Assembly (NCBI GenBank): GCA_036393295.1
Contig: DASWHF010000154.1
Coordinates: 1-48,665 of the forward strand
DNA length: 48,665 bases
Direction of reading: 5' to 3'
Source of the DNA: DASWHF01 sp036393295
GTDB lineage: Bacteria; Pseudomonadota; Gammaproteobacteria; Acidiferrobacterales; UBA6901
The translations under genes and the position numbers were made by a program. This document shows, piece by piece, positions 1 through 6,966 of the stretch. Below the pieces are notes generated by a model. That model ran no database searches. It was not told the DNA's origin and worked only from the letters and a program-made list of their open reading frames with translations. The first letter of the stretch is position 1; each line of letters starts with the position of its first letter.

Positions 1-299
1 CCGAGCCGATTTCCAACGGCCGCGGTGCGCGAGCGCCGCGCGGCCAGGACGGCGGACGCCGGCGCGAGTCGCGCCCCGCGCCGGCGCGCCGCGACGGCGG
101 CGCGCAGCGCCAGTCGAAACGGCCGGAGGCCGACGGCAACCGGCGTCCTGCGCCGGGCGCCGGCAGTGAACACCGACACCGCCAGGCGCCGGTGCCGCGA
201 CCGGCGAACGCCCGGCGCCCGGCAGCCGCCGGCAACGCCAAGCCCCGGGCGCGCCGCGAGCTGCCGGCGCTGCTCGGCGGCGGCGGGCGTGACGACTGA
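1..299 (+). CDS. C-terminal tail of a basic, Arg/Gly/Pro-rich protein (partial; possibly DEAD-box RNA helicase)
   Basis: A reading frame open from the window edge (codons begin at base 3) runs to a TGA at 297-299 and encodes about 98 residues dominated by Arg, Ala, Pro and Gly, ending in the motif ELPALLGGGGRDD. Such disordered basic tails are typical of RhlE-type DEAD-box RNA helicases and other RNA-binding proteins, but no catalytic motif lies inside the window, so the helicase assignment is only a guess. In this high-GC sequence open frames occur by chance. The support is the plausible end peptide and the REP repeat that begins 9 bases after the stop. Confidence 0.4.
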   Translation, partial: EPISNGRGARAPRGQDGGRRRESRPAPARRDGGAQRQSKRPEADGNRRPAPGAGSEHRHRQAPVPRPANARRPAAAGNAKPRARRELPALLGGGGRDD

Positions 300-307
300 G
301 CGCTGTT

Positions 308-331
308 GCGGGGCTGGAAGCCCCGCCTACA
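308..331 (+). repeat. REP-like palindrome, copy 1
   Basis: An 8-bp perfect stem (GCGGGGCT / AGCCCCGC) with a GGA loop is followed by CTACA. The same 24-base unit recurs at 14695-14718 and 17039-17062, with variants at 14610-14630 and 14645-14668 and an inverted copy at 17002-17025. It lies between the convergent ends of the partial gene at the left edge and the minus-strand gene at 341-997. Confidence 0.85.
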
Positions 332-340
332 TGCTTGGAT

Positions 341-997
341 TTATTTGCGCGACGCGATCGCATCCAGGCTTTCGGCCGCGACCTCGCGCACATCGGCGTC
401 GCTGTCCTGCAGCAGCGCCGCGATGTGCGGGCGCGCCGCCGGGCCGCGGGTCAGCGCCAGGTAGTGGCAGGCATCGCCGCGCGTGCGCGGGTCGGCGTGG
501 CGCGTGAGCTCGGCGAGCGGCGCGATCATCGCCTCGAGCCCGGCGCTCCCGGCGAGCGTCTCGACCACCGCGCCGATGCCGAGCCGCACGTGCAGGTCGG
601 TGTCGGGGTCGGTCAGCAGCGACAGCAGCGCCGTGAAGCGCCCGCTATCGTCGGACACCAGGTGCACGACCTTCTGCAGCTCGCCGGCCGCCAGCAGCTC
701 GCTCAGGTAATCGGCCATGCCCGATTGCGTGCCGGCGCGCTCCGCCCAGCGCGCCAGCTCGGCCTCGGAGCGCAGGCCCTCGAGCTCGAACGGGCCAAGG
801 CGCAGCCACGGCACGCCGCGCACGCCGTAGCGCTCGGCCGCCTCCGGCCGCACCGTCAGATTGACCACCTCGAGCCGGGCGACGCGGCCGGCTTTGACCA
901 GTTCGGCGAGACCCTTCAGGACGGTCGCGCAGAACGGGCAGCCGGACGAGATCAGCAGCAGTGCGTCGGGCGGTTGGGGCGTATCGGCCGCGCTCAT
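341..997 (-). CDS. Thioredoxin-fold and HEAT-repeat protein
   Basis: This 218-residue protein joins an N-terminal thioredoxin/glutaredoxin-like domain (about residues 10-90) to a C-terminal helical HEAT-like domain (about 105-218). The redox motif CPFC is at residues 20-23 and the cis-proline motif GVPW at 61-64, so it could exchange disulfides. The C-terminal repeats resemble PBS-lyase/HEAT segments and probably bind a protein partner. The start at 997 follows a GAGGA ribosome site. There is no signal peptide, so it is probably cytoplasmic. The partner is unknown. The gene is divergent from the hydrolase at 1181. Family placement of both domains is by motif reading only. Confidence 0.8.
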   Translation of the reverse strand: MSAADTPQPPDALLLISSGCPFCATVLKGLAELVKAGRVARLEVVNLTVRPEAAERYGVRGVPWLRLGPFELEGLRSEAELARWAERAGTQSGMADYLSELLAAGELQKVVHLVSDDSGRFTALLSLLTDPDTDLHVRLGIGAVVETLAGSAGLEAMIAPLAELTRHADPRTRGDACHYLALTRGPAARPHIAALLQDSDADVREVAAESLDAIASRK

Positions 998-1180
998 GGG
1001 ATGTCCTCGATCATGTCGGCGTGTCACCGTGGTAGACGTCCACCAGTGTAACTGATATGCCGCGTCCCCAGGATGCCGGGGGCCCGGCGTGCCCGCCGCC
1101 TGTGCTAGAGTGATCCGGGGCCGGAGACGCCGGGCGCGGCGGGAGGCGGGGTGCGTGACGCTTATCGCGGGAGATCGAAC

Positions 1181-2023
1181 ATGCTGACCGGCGTCGTCAC
1201 CGTGCTCGCCGCGCTCGTGGTGCTGAACGGCTGGATGTATCTGCAGCAGCCGGCGATGATCTTCTTCCCGACGCGCGCGCTGGCCGCGACGCCGGCCGAC
1301 TGGGGCCTGGCCTACCAGGACGTCGAGTTGACCGCCGCCGACGGTGTCGCCCTGCACGGCTGGTATCTGCCGCGCGCCGGCGCCCGCCGGGTGCTGCTGT
1401 TCTTCCACGGCAACGCCGGCAACATCTCGCACCGGCGCGAGTCGATCGAGATCTTCCACCGCCTCGGCCTCGACGTGTTCATCATCGACTACCGCGGCTA
1501 CGGTCGCAGCGCCGGCCGCCCGGGCGAGGCCGGGTTGTACCGCGACGCGGACGCGGCGTGGAAATATCTCACCACCGAACGCGGCGTGCGCGAGGCCGAC
1601 ATCGTGGTCTTCGGCCGCTCGCTGGGCGGCGCGGTGGCGGCCGAGCTCGCGTCCCGCACCCGGCCGGGGACACTGATTCTGGAGTCGACGTTTCCCTCGG
1701 CGCGCGCCGCCGCGCGCTCGGTGTTTCCCTTGCTGGCGCGACTCATCGTGCTGCGCTTCGGCTTCGACACCGCGGCGCATCTGCAAACGGTGAGCTGCCC
1801 GGTGCTGGTGCTGCACAGCCCGGACGACGAGATCATGCCGTTCGCCTTGGGCGAGCGGGTGTTCCAGGCGGCGCGCGCGCCCAAGGACTTCGTGCGGCTG
1901 CGCGGCGACCACAACAGCGGGTTTCTGGCGAGCCAGCCCGAGTATACGCGCGCGCTGGCCGGTTTCCTCGCGCGCCACGCCGGCGCGCAAGATTCACGCC
2001 AGCCGCAGGGCGCCCGGCCTTGA
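1181..2023 (+). CDS. Alpha/beta hydrolase (BEM46/ABHD13-like)
   Basis: This 280-residue alpha/beta hydrolase has one N-terminal hydrophobic segment (about residues 2-20) that should anchor or export it. The oxyanion-region motif FFHGNAGN is present, the nucleophile is Ser147 in GRSLGG, the acid is Asp215 or Asp216 in the HSPDDE segment, and the catalytic base is His244 in GDHNSG. This set is typical of the BEM46/YfhR-like hydrolases, whose substrates are mostly unknown. ATG 1181 is preferred over GTG 1151 because GGGAG sits 7 bases upstream. No operon partner is obvious; a DsrC-like gene follows after 137 bases with its own strong ribosome site. Confidence 0.88.
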   Translation: MLTGVVTVLAALVVLNGWMYLQQPAMIFFPTRALAATPADWGLAYQDVELTAADGVALHGWYLPRAGARRVLLFFHGNAGNISHRRESIEIFHRLGLDVFIIDYRGYGRSAGRPGEAGLYRDADAAWKYLTTERGVREADIVVFGRSLGGAVAAELASRTRPGTLILESTFPSARAAARSVFPLLARLIVLRFGFDTAAHLQTVSCPVLVLHSPDDEIMPFALGERVFQAARAPKDFVRLRGDHNSGFLASQPEYTRALAGFLARHAGAQDSRQPQGARP

Positions 2024-2160
2024 CTCCGGGGGCGGAGCGTGGCGAACTTTCTCCGTTGCCGGCGTCAAAAGTGGTATCCACCGGCGGCACGACGCGGGCG
2101 CACCAGTCTTGGCCTGCATCGAGCCCTATTCTCTTCGTGCGAGACAAGGAGGACGCAACA

Positions 2161-2532
2161 ATGACAAGCCTGATCGAAGGTATCCTCGAGGCCCAGAGCG
2201 GCCAAACCAGCAAGCATCCTGAATTTCCCCATGCGCCCGACGGCTGGACGCCGGACAGCGCGCGCGCGGTCGGCGCCGACGAGGGGCTCAGGCTCAGCGA
2301 CGAGCACTGGACGGCGATTCGGGCGCTGCAGGAGTACTACGCCAAGCACGAGGGCACGCCCATCAACGTGCGCGCGCTGCACGACGCGCTCGAGGAGAAG
2401 TTCCACTCGCAGGGCGGCATCAAGTATCTGTACCAGCTGTTTCCCGGCGGGCCGGTCGCCCAGGGCTGCCGGCTGGCCGGCCTGCAGGCCCCGGCCGGCG
2501 CGGTCGACAAGGGTTTCGGCAGCGTCGTCTGA
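2161..2532 (+). CDS. DsrC-family protein retaining only the inner cysteine
   Basis: This 123-residue DsrC/TusE-family protein begins after a strong AAGGAGG site. The family core is clear: a GWTPDSARA segment near residues 30-40, a helix with EEHW-like LSDEHWTAI, and the C-terminal arm LFPGGPVAQGCRLAGL. In dissimilatory DsrC two cysteines on this arm carry sulfur as a trisulfide. Here the inner one (Cys103) is present, but the terminal PTGCV is replaced by a longer tail ending DKGFGSVV, so the penultimate cysteine is missing. It cannot form the intramolecular disulfide of true DsrC. It may be a regulatory or partner protein. A second family member follows at 2741. Confidence 0.88.
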   Translation: MTSLIEGILEAQSGQTSKHPEFPHAPDGWTPDSARAVGADEGLRLSDEHWTAIRALQEYYAKHEGTPINVRALHDALEEKFHSQGGIKYLYQLFPGGPVAQGCRLAGLQAPAGAVDKGFGSVV

Positions 2533-2542
2533 TCGCCCGCGC

Positions 2543-2581
2543 GGGGCCGCCGTCTGCGGTGGCCCCGGAATTATTTCTTGC
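2543..2581 (+). terminator. Candidate Rho-independent terminator after first DsrC-like gene
   Basis: The segment 2543-2566 folds as GGGGCCGCC pairing with GGTGGCCCC (one mismatch, 6-base loop), 10 bases after the stop codon. It is followed by the T-rich stretch AATTATTTCTT. The stem is strong but the T tract is imperfect. A second perfect 7-bp hairpin (GATGCCG/CGGCATC) lies at 2589-2605. Confidence 0.45.
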
Positions 2582-2621
2582 GCTTCCGGATGCCGGTTCG
2601 GCATCGCCATTACCTCAATAT

Positions 2622-2651
2622 TTGACTGTTTTACTGGGGTATTGCTAGAAT
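2622..2651 (+). promoter_or_regulatory. Sigma-70-type promoter of the second DsrC-like gene
   Basis: TTGACT (2622-2627) and TAGAAT (2646-2651) are separated by 18 bases. This is the best consensus promoter in the window and would start transcription near 2658, leaving an 80-base leader before the ATG at 2741. It suggests that the second DsrC-like gene is transcribed on its own. Confidence 0.7.
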
Positions 2652-2740
2652 GCCCGGCGATTTCGAGATTGCGGCCGGCGGGTGGATCCCCGGGAGGGGG
2701 CGCTGCGGCCGCGCACAACCAGCCAGTGAGGTTTTTGGGT

Positions 2741-3034
2741 ATGAATCTTCCAGAACGTGACGGTGACGGGTACCTCGCCGACCGCGACGCGTGGACGCCG
2801 GAGATCGCGCGCGCCATGGCCGAGGCCGACAGCATGAATTTGAGCGAGGTGAAGTGGAATCACATCCTCAAGGCGCGCGAGTATTACGAGGAGTTCGGCG
2901 TGGTGCCGCCGATTCGCAAGTTCGCCAAATACGTCGGCGAGGATCAGAAAGAGCTGTTCAGCCTGTGGATGACCGGGCCGATGAAGCCCATCACCAAGTA
3001 CGGCGGGCTGCCCAAGCCGACCGGTTGCGTCTGA
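2741..3034 (+). CDS. DsrC/TusE-family protein retaining only the terminal cysteine
   Basis: This 97-residue protein has the DsrC/TusE layout: DAWTPEIARAMA near the N-terminus, LSEVKWNHI, a RKFAKYVG helix, and the terminal GLPKPTGCV. The penultimate Cys96 (the sulfur-carrying cysteine of TusE and DsrC) is present. The inner cysteine position of DsrC is Thr in PITKYGGL. A single-cysteine protein of this kind is expected to relay persulfide as TusE does in tRNA thiolation, or to act in sulfur oxidation. The start follows GAGG at 2728-2731. Together with the gene at 2161 it forms a pair in which each protein keeps the cysteine the other has lost. Confidence 0.88.
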   Translation: MNLPERDGDGYLADRDAWTPEIARAMAEADSMNLSEVKWNHILKAREYYEEFGVVPPIRKFAKYVGEDQKELFSLWMTGPMKPITKYGGLPKPTGCV

Positions 3035-3116
3035 CCGGCGCCGGCGACCGTCGGTATCGTTTTCTCGAAGCCAACCCCGATGGGCAATGACGGGCACGTC
3101 GCGCGGGCGGGCGGGG

Positions 3117-3122
3117 TATAAT
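3117..3122 (+). promoter_or_regulatory. Candidate -10 element before the ParB-like gene
   Basis: A perfect TATAAT lies in an otherwise GC-only stretch, 53 bases before the ATG at 3176. No good -35 hexamer is found at 16-18 bases. Confidence 0.4.
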
Positions 3123-3175
3123 CCGCGCCTGCCCGGCTTGCGGGCGTTTACGCCGCGCTGACGCGGTCGGTGCGC

Positions 3176-4195
3176 ATGGCGACAACGAAGAAGAAGACCA
3201 AGAAGTCCGCGCGACCCAAGGCCCGATCCGGTGCGCGCAAGCGCATGGCGCCGCGCAAGGACAAGCGCGGCCTCGACGCTGCCGAGATTGCATTACCTCT
3301 CGACGCGCCCGACGTCACCGGCCTGGCGGCCGAGGTGGCGGCCGCCGGCGGCGCGCCGCTCGGCGCCTACCGCGAGCCGCTGTCGGGCCGGCCGGTGCTG
3401 CTCGCGGCCCTGCCGCTCGCGGCGGTGCAGCCGACGCCGTTCCAGCGCGACCTGTCGCCGACCCACACCAAGCGCCTGGCGGCCAAGATCGAGGAGGCCG
3501 GATCCTTTCTCGATCCGCTGATCGTGGTGCGCGGCGAGGACGGCCGGTTGTGGACACCCAACGGCCGGCATCGCCTGGCGGCGGCCAAGGTGCTGGGCCT
3601 GAAGCAGATCACCGCACTGGTGTCGCCGGACGAGAGCCTGGCGTTCCGCATCCTGGCGCTCAACACCGAGAAAGCCCACAACCTCAAGGACCGCAGCCTG
3701 GAGGTGGTCCGCATGGCGCGCAACCTGGCGAAGCGCCGGCCGCGCGCCAAGGAGAGCGAATTCACCGCCGAGTTCGAGGCGCCCGAGCTGCTGACGCTCG
3801 GCATCGTCTACGAGCACAACAGCCGTTTCGCCGGCGGCGCCTACAGCCCGTTCCTGAAGAAGGTCGACCGCTTCATGGACCGCACGCTCGCCGCGAGCCT
3901 GCGCAGCCGCGGCGACTACGCGGCGCGTCTCCAGGAGATCGACGCCCAGGTGAAGAAGATCATCGCCGGTCTCGAGGCGCGCGGCTTCAAGTCGCCCTAC
4001 CTGCGCAGCTACGTGGTGGCGCGCATCAACCCGGTGCGTTTCCATCGCGCGAAGCAGGGCGATACCGCGCCGCCCATGCCGATCGCCGCGGCGCTCACGC
4101 GCATGGCGGCGGCGGCGAAGAAATTCGATCCCGGCTCGGTGCGATCCGGCGATCTGGCGCTGGTGGCGGCCTTGTCCGGCGGCGACAACGGCTAG
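3176..4195 (+). CDS. Orphan ParB-like nuclease/partition-domain protein
   Basis: This 339-residue protein has a Lys/Arg-rich N-terminal 35 residues and then a ParB/Srx N-terminal fold at about 75-150, recognised by VQPTPFQRD, a DPLIVV strand and the GRHRLAAAKVLG box. The rest is helical with no clear helix-turn-helix. No parA lies nearby, so a role in chromosome partition is unlikely; nucleoid-linked or regulatory roles are more plausible. ATG 3176 and GTG 3170 are both possible starts; the ATG gives MATTKKK. The TAG stop (4193-4195) lies inside the terminal inverted repeat of the downstream MITE-like element, so the last residues may have been altered by its insertion. Confidence 0.8.
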   Translation: MATTKKKTKKSARPKARSGARKRMAPRKDKRGLDAAEIALPLDAPDVTGLAAEVAAAGGAPLGAYREPLSGRPVLLAALPLAAVQPTPFQRDLSPTHTKRLAAKIEEAGSFLDPLIVVRGEDGRLWTPNGRHRLAAAKVLGLKQITALVSPDESLAFRILALNTEKAHNLKDRSLEVVRMARNLAKRRPRAKESEFTAEFEAPELLTLGIVYEHNSRFAGGAYSPFLKKVDRFMDRTLAASLRSRGDYAARLQEIDAQVKKIIAGLEARGFKSPYLRSYVVARINPVRFHRAKQGDTAPPMPIAAALTRMAAAAKKFDPGSVRSGDLALVAALSGGDNG

Positions 4196-4378
4196 TAGGG
4201 TGTTGAAAAAGTCGATCCGCGACTTTTTCAACCACGCAAAGCCCCTTGGTAATATTATCAGGGGCGATTTTTGCTTTGCTCCATTTTTCAAACACTTCCG
4301 TGTTTGAAAAATGCCGGTCGATCCGTCGACCGGCTAGCAGGGTGTTGAAAAACTCGTTTATCAACACCCTGCTAGCCG
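4189..4378. mobile_element. MITE-like element or IS remnant made of nested hairpins
   Basis: A 190-bp block is bounded by an 18-bp inverted repeat (left CGGCTAGTAGGGTGTTGA, right its complement with one mismatch). Inside lie a 13-bp perfect hairpin at 4203-4233 (GTTGAAAAAGTCG arms), a 13-bp perfect hairpin around 4282-4313 (CATTTTTCAAACA arms), an 8-bp hairpin (CCGGTCGA arms) near 4315-4334, and an 18-bp perfect hairpin at 4331-4378. The motif AGGGTGTTGAAAAA occurs twice as a direct repeat. It is AT-richer than its surroundings and encodes nothing. No clear target duplication was found. It resembles non-autonomous elements or joined IS ends. Confidence 0.7.
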
Positions 4379-4390
4379 ACACAAGCCGTA

Positions 4391-4396
4391 TATAAT
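4391..4396 (+). promoter_or_regulatory. Candidate -10 element of pdxH
   Basis: TATAAT lies only 12 bases before the ATG at 4409, so the transcript would be nearly leaderless. The matching -35 region would fall inside the right end of the MITE-like element. No strong -35 consensus is visible. Confidence 0.45.
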
Positions 4397-4408
4397 GATG
4401 CTGAGCCC

Positions 4409-4993
4409 ATGAACGCCCTCGATCCGATCACGCAATTCGCCCAATGGTACGACCGCGCCGCCGCGGCCGGCATCGACAAGCCGCATGCCATGACGCTCGC
4501 GACCGTCGCCGCCGACGGCCGCCCGGCGGCGCGCGTCGTGTTGTTGAGTCGCTTCGACGACGCGGGCTTCGTGTTCCATACCAACTATGCCAGTCGCAAG
4601 GGCGAGGAGCTGGCGGCACGGCCGCACGCGGCGCTGGTGTTCTGGTGGGATCCGCTCGGCCTGCAGGTGCGCATCGAGGGCCGCGTCGAGAAGACCCCGC
4701 CCGAGGAATCGGATGCCTACTTCGCCGGCCGGCCGCGCGGCAGCCAGGTCGCCGCCTGGGCCTCGGACCAGAGCCGGGCGATCCCGGACCGCGACCATCT
4801 CGAGGCGCGCATGACCGAGCTCGAGCGCCGCTACGCCGGCCGGCCGGTGCCGCGGCCACCGCACTGGGGCGGCTACCGTTTGATTCCCGACAGCATCGAG
4901 TTCTGGGAGAACCGCGACAACCGCCTGCACGACCGACTGCGCTACCGGCGCGGCGCGGGCGGCGGCTGGCAGGTCGAGCGCCTCGCGCCGTGA
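4409..4993 (+). CDS. pdxH: Pyridoxamine 5'-phosphate oxidase
   Basis: PdxH uses FMN and oxygen to oxidise pyridoxamine or pyridoxine 5'-phosphate to pyridoxal 5'-phosphate, the last step of vitamin B6 synthesis and salvage. The 194-residue length fits the family. Diagnostic segments are AMTLATVAADGRPAAR, the FMN-binding VLLSRFDDAGFVFHTNY, SRKGEEL, WASDQSRAIPDRD, and the C-terminal signature IEFWENRDNRLHDRLRY, all close to the E. coli enzyme. It acts as a cytoplasmic dimer. The gene stands alone, directly downstream of the MITE-like element, which may have reshaped its promoter. The start gives the usual spacing to the family core, although the ribosome site is weak. Confidence 0.96.
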   Translation: MNALDPITQFAQWYDRAAAAGIDKPHAMTLATVAADGRPAARVVLLSRFDDAGFVFHTNYASRKGEELAARPHAALVFWWDPLGLQVRIEGRVEKTPPEESDAYFAGRPRGSQVAAWASDQSRAIPDRDHLEARMTELERRYAGRPVPRPPHWGGYRLIPDSIEFWENRDNRLHDRLRYRRGAGGGWQVERLAP

Positions 4994-5059
4994 GCGTCGG
5001 CGCGCCGGATTGGTGTAGAATCGCGTCCCCGGCAGTTCGTAACCGCAGGTGACGCCATC

Positions 5060-5359
5060 ATGGAACCATCCGACGAGGTTTTTGACGAGGCCTTCAACCG
5101 GGCCGTGGAGCTGGGCAACCGTGTGGCCGACGAGGACAACGAGGCGGATATCTGGGACGTCGCCGACGGCCTGCTCGCCGGTGCCATCCAGTACTGGCTG
5201 TACTCGCGTCAACCCTGCGGCGATCCGCGCTGCGAGGACTGCGCGCCGATCAGCACCGCCGAGGGCCGGCTGGCGGAGCTGACGCGCCTGGCCCGCGAAT
5301 TCGCCGAAGACAGCGAGTATTACCATTCGCCATCGGACAGCAATGTCGGGCGCGCCTGA
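5060..5359 (+). CDS. Small acidic conserved hypothetical protein
   Basis: This 99-residue acidic protein (MEPSDEVFDEAFNRAVELG start) is probably helical and cytoplasmic. It contains a three-cysteine cluster, CGDPRCEDC, near residues 54-62 that could bind a metal in a dimer or with a partner. I do not recognise the family. AGGTG lies about 9 bases before the ATG, and a TAGAAT at 5016-5021 is a candidate -10. The next small gene begins 27 bases after the stop, so the two may be co-transcribed. Confidence 0.7.
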   Translation: MEPSDEVFDEAFNRAVELGNRVADEDNEADIWDVADGLLAGAIQYWLYSRQPCGDPRCEDCAPISTAEGRLAELTRLAREFAEDSEYYHSPSDSNVGRA

Positions 5360-5385
5360 GCGCGTCAGCGACCTGGCGAACCGGC

Positions 5386-5526
5386 ATGAGCAAACCCGGA
5401 AAGAAGCGCGCGACGCGCCGCCCGGCGCCGCAGCGATCCGGCCGCGCGACCCGCAATCCGGCGATCAATGCCCAGACCCGCAAGGTGCTGCGCAGCCACT
5501 ACGCGGCCAAGTACCGCGTCAATTGA
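5386..5526 (+). CDS. 46-residue basic protein
   Basis: A 46-residue frame (MSKPGKKRATRRPAPQRSG start, AAKYRVN end) is rich in Arg and Lys and ends 10 bases before the convergent pirin stop. Its codon-position composition resembles neighbouring genes, and the C-terminal half (NAQTRKVLRSHYAAKY) looks like a structured helix. It could bind nucleic acid. No ribosome site is strong. It lies 27 bases downstream of the 99-residue gene and may be co-translated with it. The function is unknown. Confidence 0.5.
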   Translation: MSKPGKKRATRRPAPQRSGRATRNPAINAQTRKVLRSHYAAKYRVN

Positions 5527-5536
5527 GGATGCCGTG

Positions 5537-6394
5537 TCAGGCGGACGTCGTGCGCGCCCGGCTCCGGACCAGCCGGTTCGCCTGGTAGTCGGCGAAGGCC
5601 TGACGGATCTCCTGCTCGGTGTTCATCACGAACGGGCCATACTGCACGATCGGCTCGCCGATCGGCCGTGCAGCGACCAGGATGAAGCGCGCGCCGCTCT
5701 TCCCCGCGGTCACCGCGACCTCGTCGCCGGCGCCCAGCACCACCAGGTGATGGGCCGCGACATGGGTGCCGTCAATGGCCAGATAACCCTCGTAGGGATA
5801 CAGAAACGCGTTGAGTTCCGCCGCCAGTGCATGACGGAAACCGGCGCCGGGTTCGAGCGTCACGTCGTAGTACCGGACGCCGGTGTGCGGATCGTCGATC
5901 GGCCCGCGGGCATCGGCGTACTCGCCACTGATGACCTTGACGCGCGTGCCGCCGGCGCTTGTCACGGGGATGCGCGCCGCGGGGAATTCCTGGTAGGCCG
6001 GCTCGCTCATCTTCTCCTTCGCCGGCAGGTTGATCCAAAGTTGAAACCCGCGCATCAGGCCGTCGGTCTGCTGCGGCATCTCGGAATGGATCACGCCACT
6101 CGCCGCCTTCATCCACTGGATGCCGCCGGCGCGCAGGTCGCCGCGGTTGCCCATGCTGTCCTGGTGCAGCATGTGGCCGTCGAGCATGTAGGTGAGCGTG
6201 ACGAAGCCGCGATGCGGATGGTCGGGGAAGCCGGCGATGTAGTCCTGCGGATCGTCTGTGCCGAAGTGATCGAGCATCAGGAAGGGATCGAGGTGCCGCA
6301 GGGCCGGCGTGCCGAGCGTGCGCCGCACGGTCACGCCGGCGCCCTCGGTGACGGCATGCGCCGGGACGACCTGGCCGATCCTGCGTTCGCTCAC
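5537..6394 (-). CDS. Pirin family cupin
   Basis: This is a 285-residue bicupin of the pirin family. The first cupin carries the metal ligands His59 and His61 in DHPHRGF and His103 and Glu105 in ASGVIHSE, matching the iron site of human pirin and of E. coli YhhW, which has quercetinase activity. The second cupin lacks such ligands, as usual. The start is GTG 6394, preceded by GGAG; this gives the typical N-terminus SERRIGQVVPA. The GTGA overlap with the stop of the upstream membrane-protein gene implies translational coupling. The physiological substrate in bacteria is not settled. Confidence 0.93.
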   Translation of the reverse strand: MSERRIGQVVPAHAVTEGAGVTVRRTLGTPALRHLDPFLMLDHFGTDDPQDYIAGFPDHPHRGFVTLTYMLDGHMLHQDSMGNRGDLRAGGIQWMKAASGVIHSEMPQQTDGLMRGFQLWINLPAKEKMSEPAYQEFPAARIPVTSAGGTRVKVISGEYADARGPIDDPHTGVRYYDVTLEPGAGFRHALAAELNAFLYPYEGYLAIDGTHVAAHHLVVLGAGDEVAVTAGKSGARFILVAARPIGEPIVQYGPFVMNTEQEIRQAFADYQANRLVRSRARTTSA

Positions 6395-6807
6395 GCGCTG
6401 TCTCCGGTGGCGGGTGGGGCGGGGCGGGTTCGCCGCGCCGCGCCGCGGTCGCGCTGCCGCCGGGCGCCGATGCCGAGGATAACCGGGATCACCACCAGCG
6501 TCGAGAACAGGGGGGCGTAATAGACCGCGCCGCTCGCGTAACCGTCGTAGTGGATGAAGCGCTCGGGAATCCTGACGCCGAGGTCGATACCGAGCACCAG
6601 CGCCCCGGCGATCAGCAGCGGCCAGCCGCGCACGATATCGCTCAGCGCCGCGTAGGCCAGGTAGGGGATTAACCCCACGAGCAGTACGCCGAACGCCAGC
6701 CGATAGCCGGCATCGTAGAAGGGTACGACCGCGCTGGCTGCGGTAAGCACGCAGCCGGCGGTTACGAACAAATAGGCGAGAGCACGGAAATCCGGGAATT
6801 TTTCCAT
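6391..6807 (-). CDS. Four-helix inner-membrane protein coupled to pirin
   Basis: This 138-residue integral membrane protein has four predicted transmembrane segments at about residues 8-28, 35-55, 62-82 and 99-119, and an Arg-rich cytoplasmic tail. I do not recognise a named family. GGAG precedes the ATG at 6807 by 8 bases. Its stop codon overlaps the GTG start of the pirin gene by 4 bases, so the two products are probably made together. A role in handling quinones or phenolics with pirin is speculation. Confidence 0.75.
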   Translation of the reverse strand: MEKFPDFRALAYLFVTAGCVLTAASAVVPFYDAGYRLAFGVLLVGLIPYLAYAALSDIVRGWPLLIAGALVLGIDLGVRIPERFIHYDGYASGAVYYAPLFSTLVVIPVILGIGARRQRDRGAARRTRPAPPATGDSA

Positions 6808-6966
6808 GGTCGTTCTCCGCAATCCGGTGAGGTCGGGCTTGAGGTCGGGCTGGGGTGCAAGCTGTACGACAACGCACGGTCGGGAAATATCCCGGCGCCT
6901 TGGGCGGGTGCCCGGCGCGATGCTATGCTCGGTGTTCATCGACCACCCGGAGCGGCACTCGGCACG

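Noticed and set aside
4203..4233. Rho-independent terminator for the ParB-like gene
   Set aside because: The 13-bp hairpin is strong, but no T tract follows it; the structure is better explained as part of the MITE-like element.
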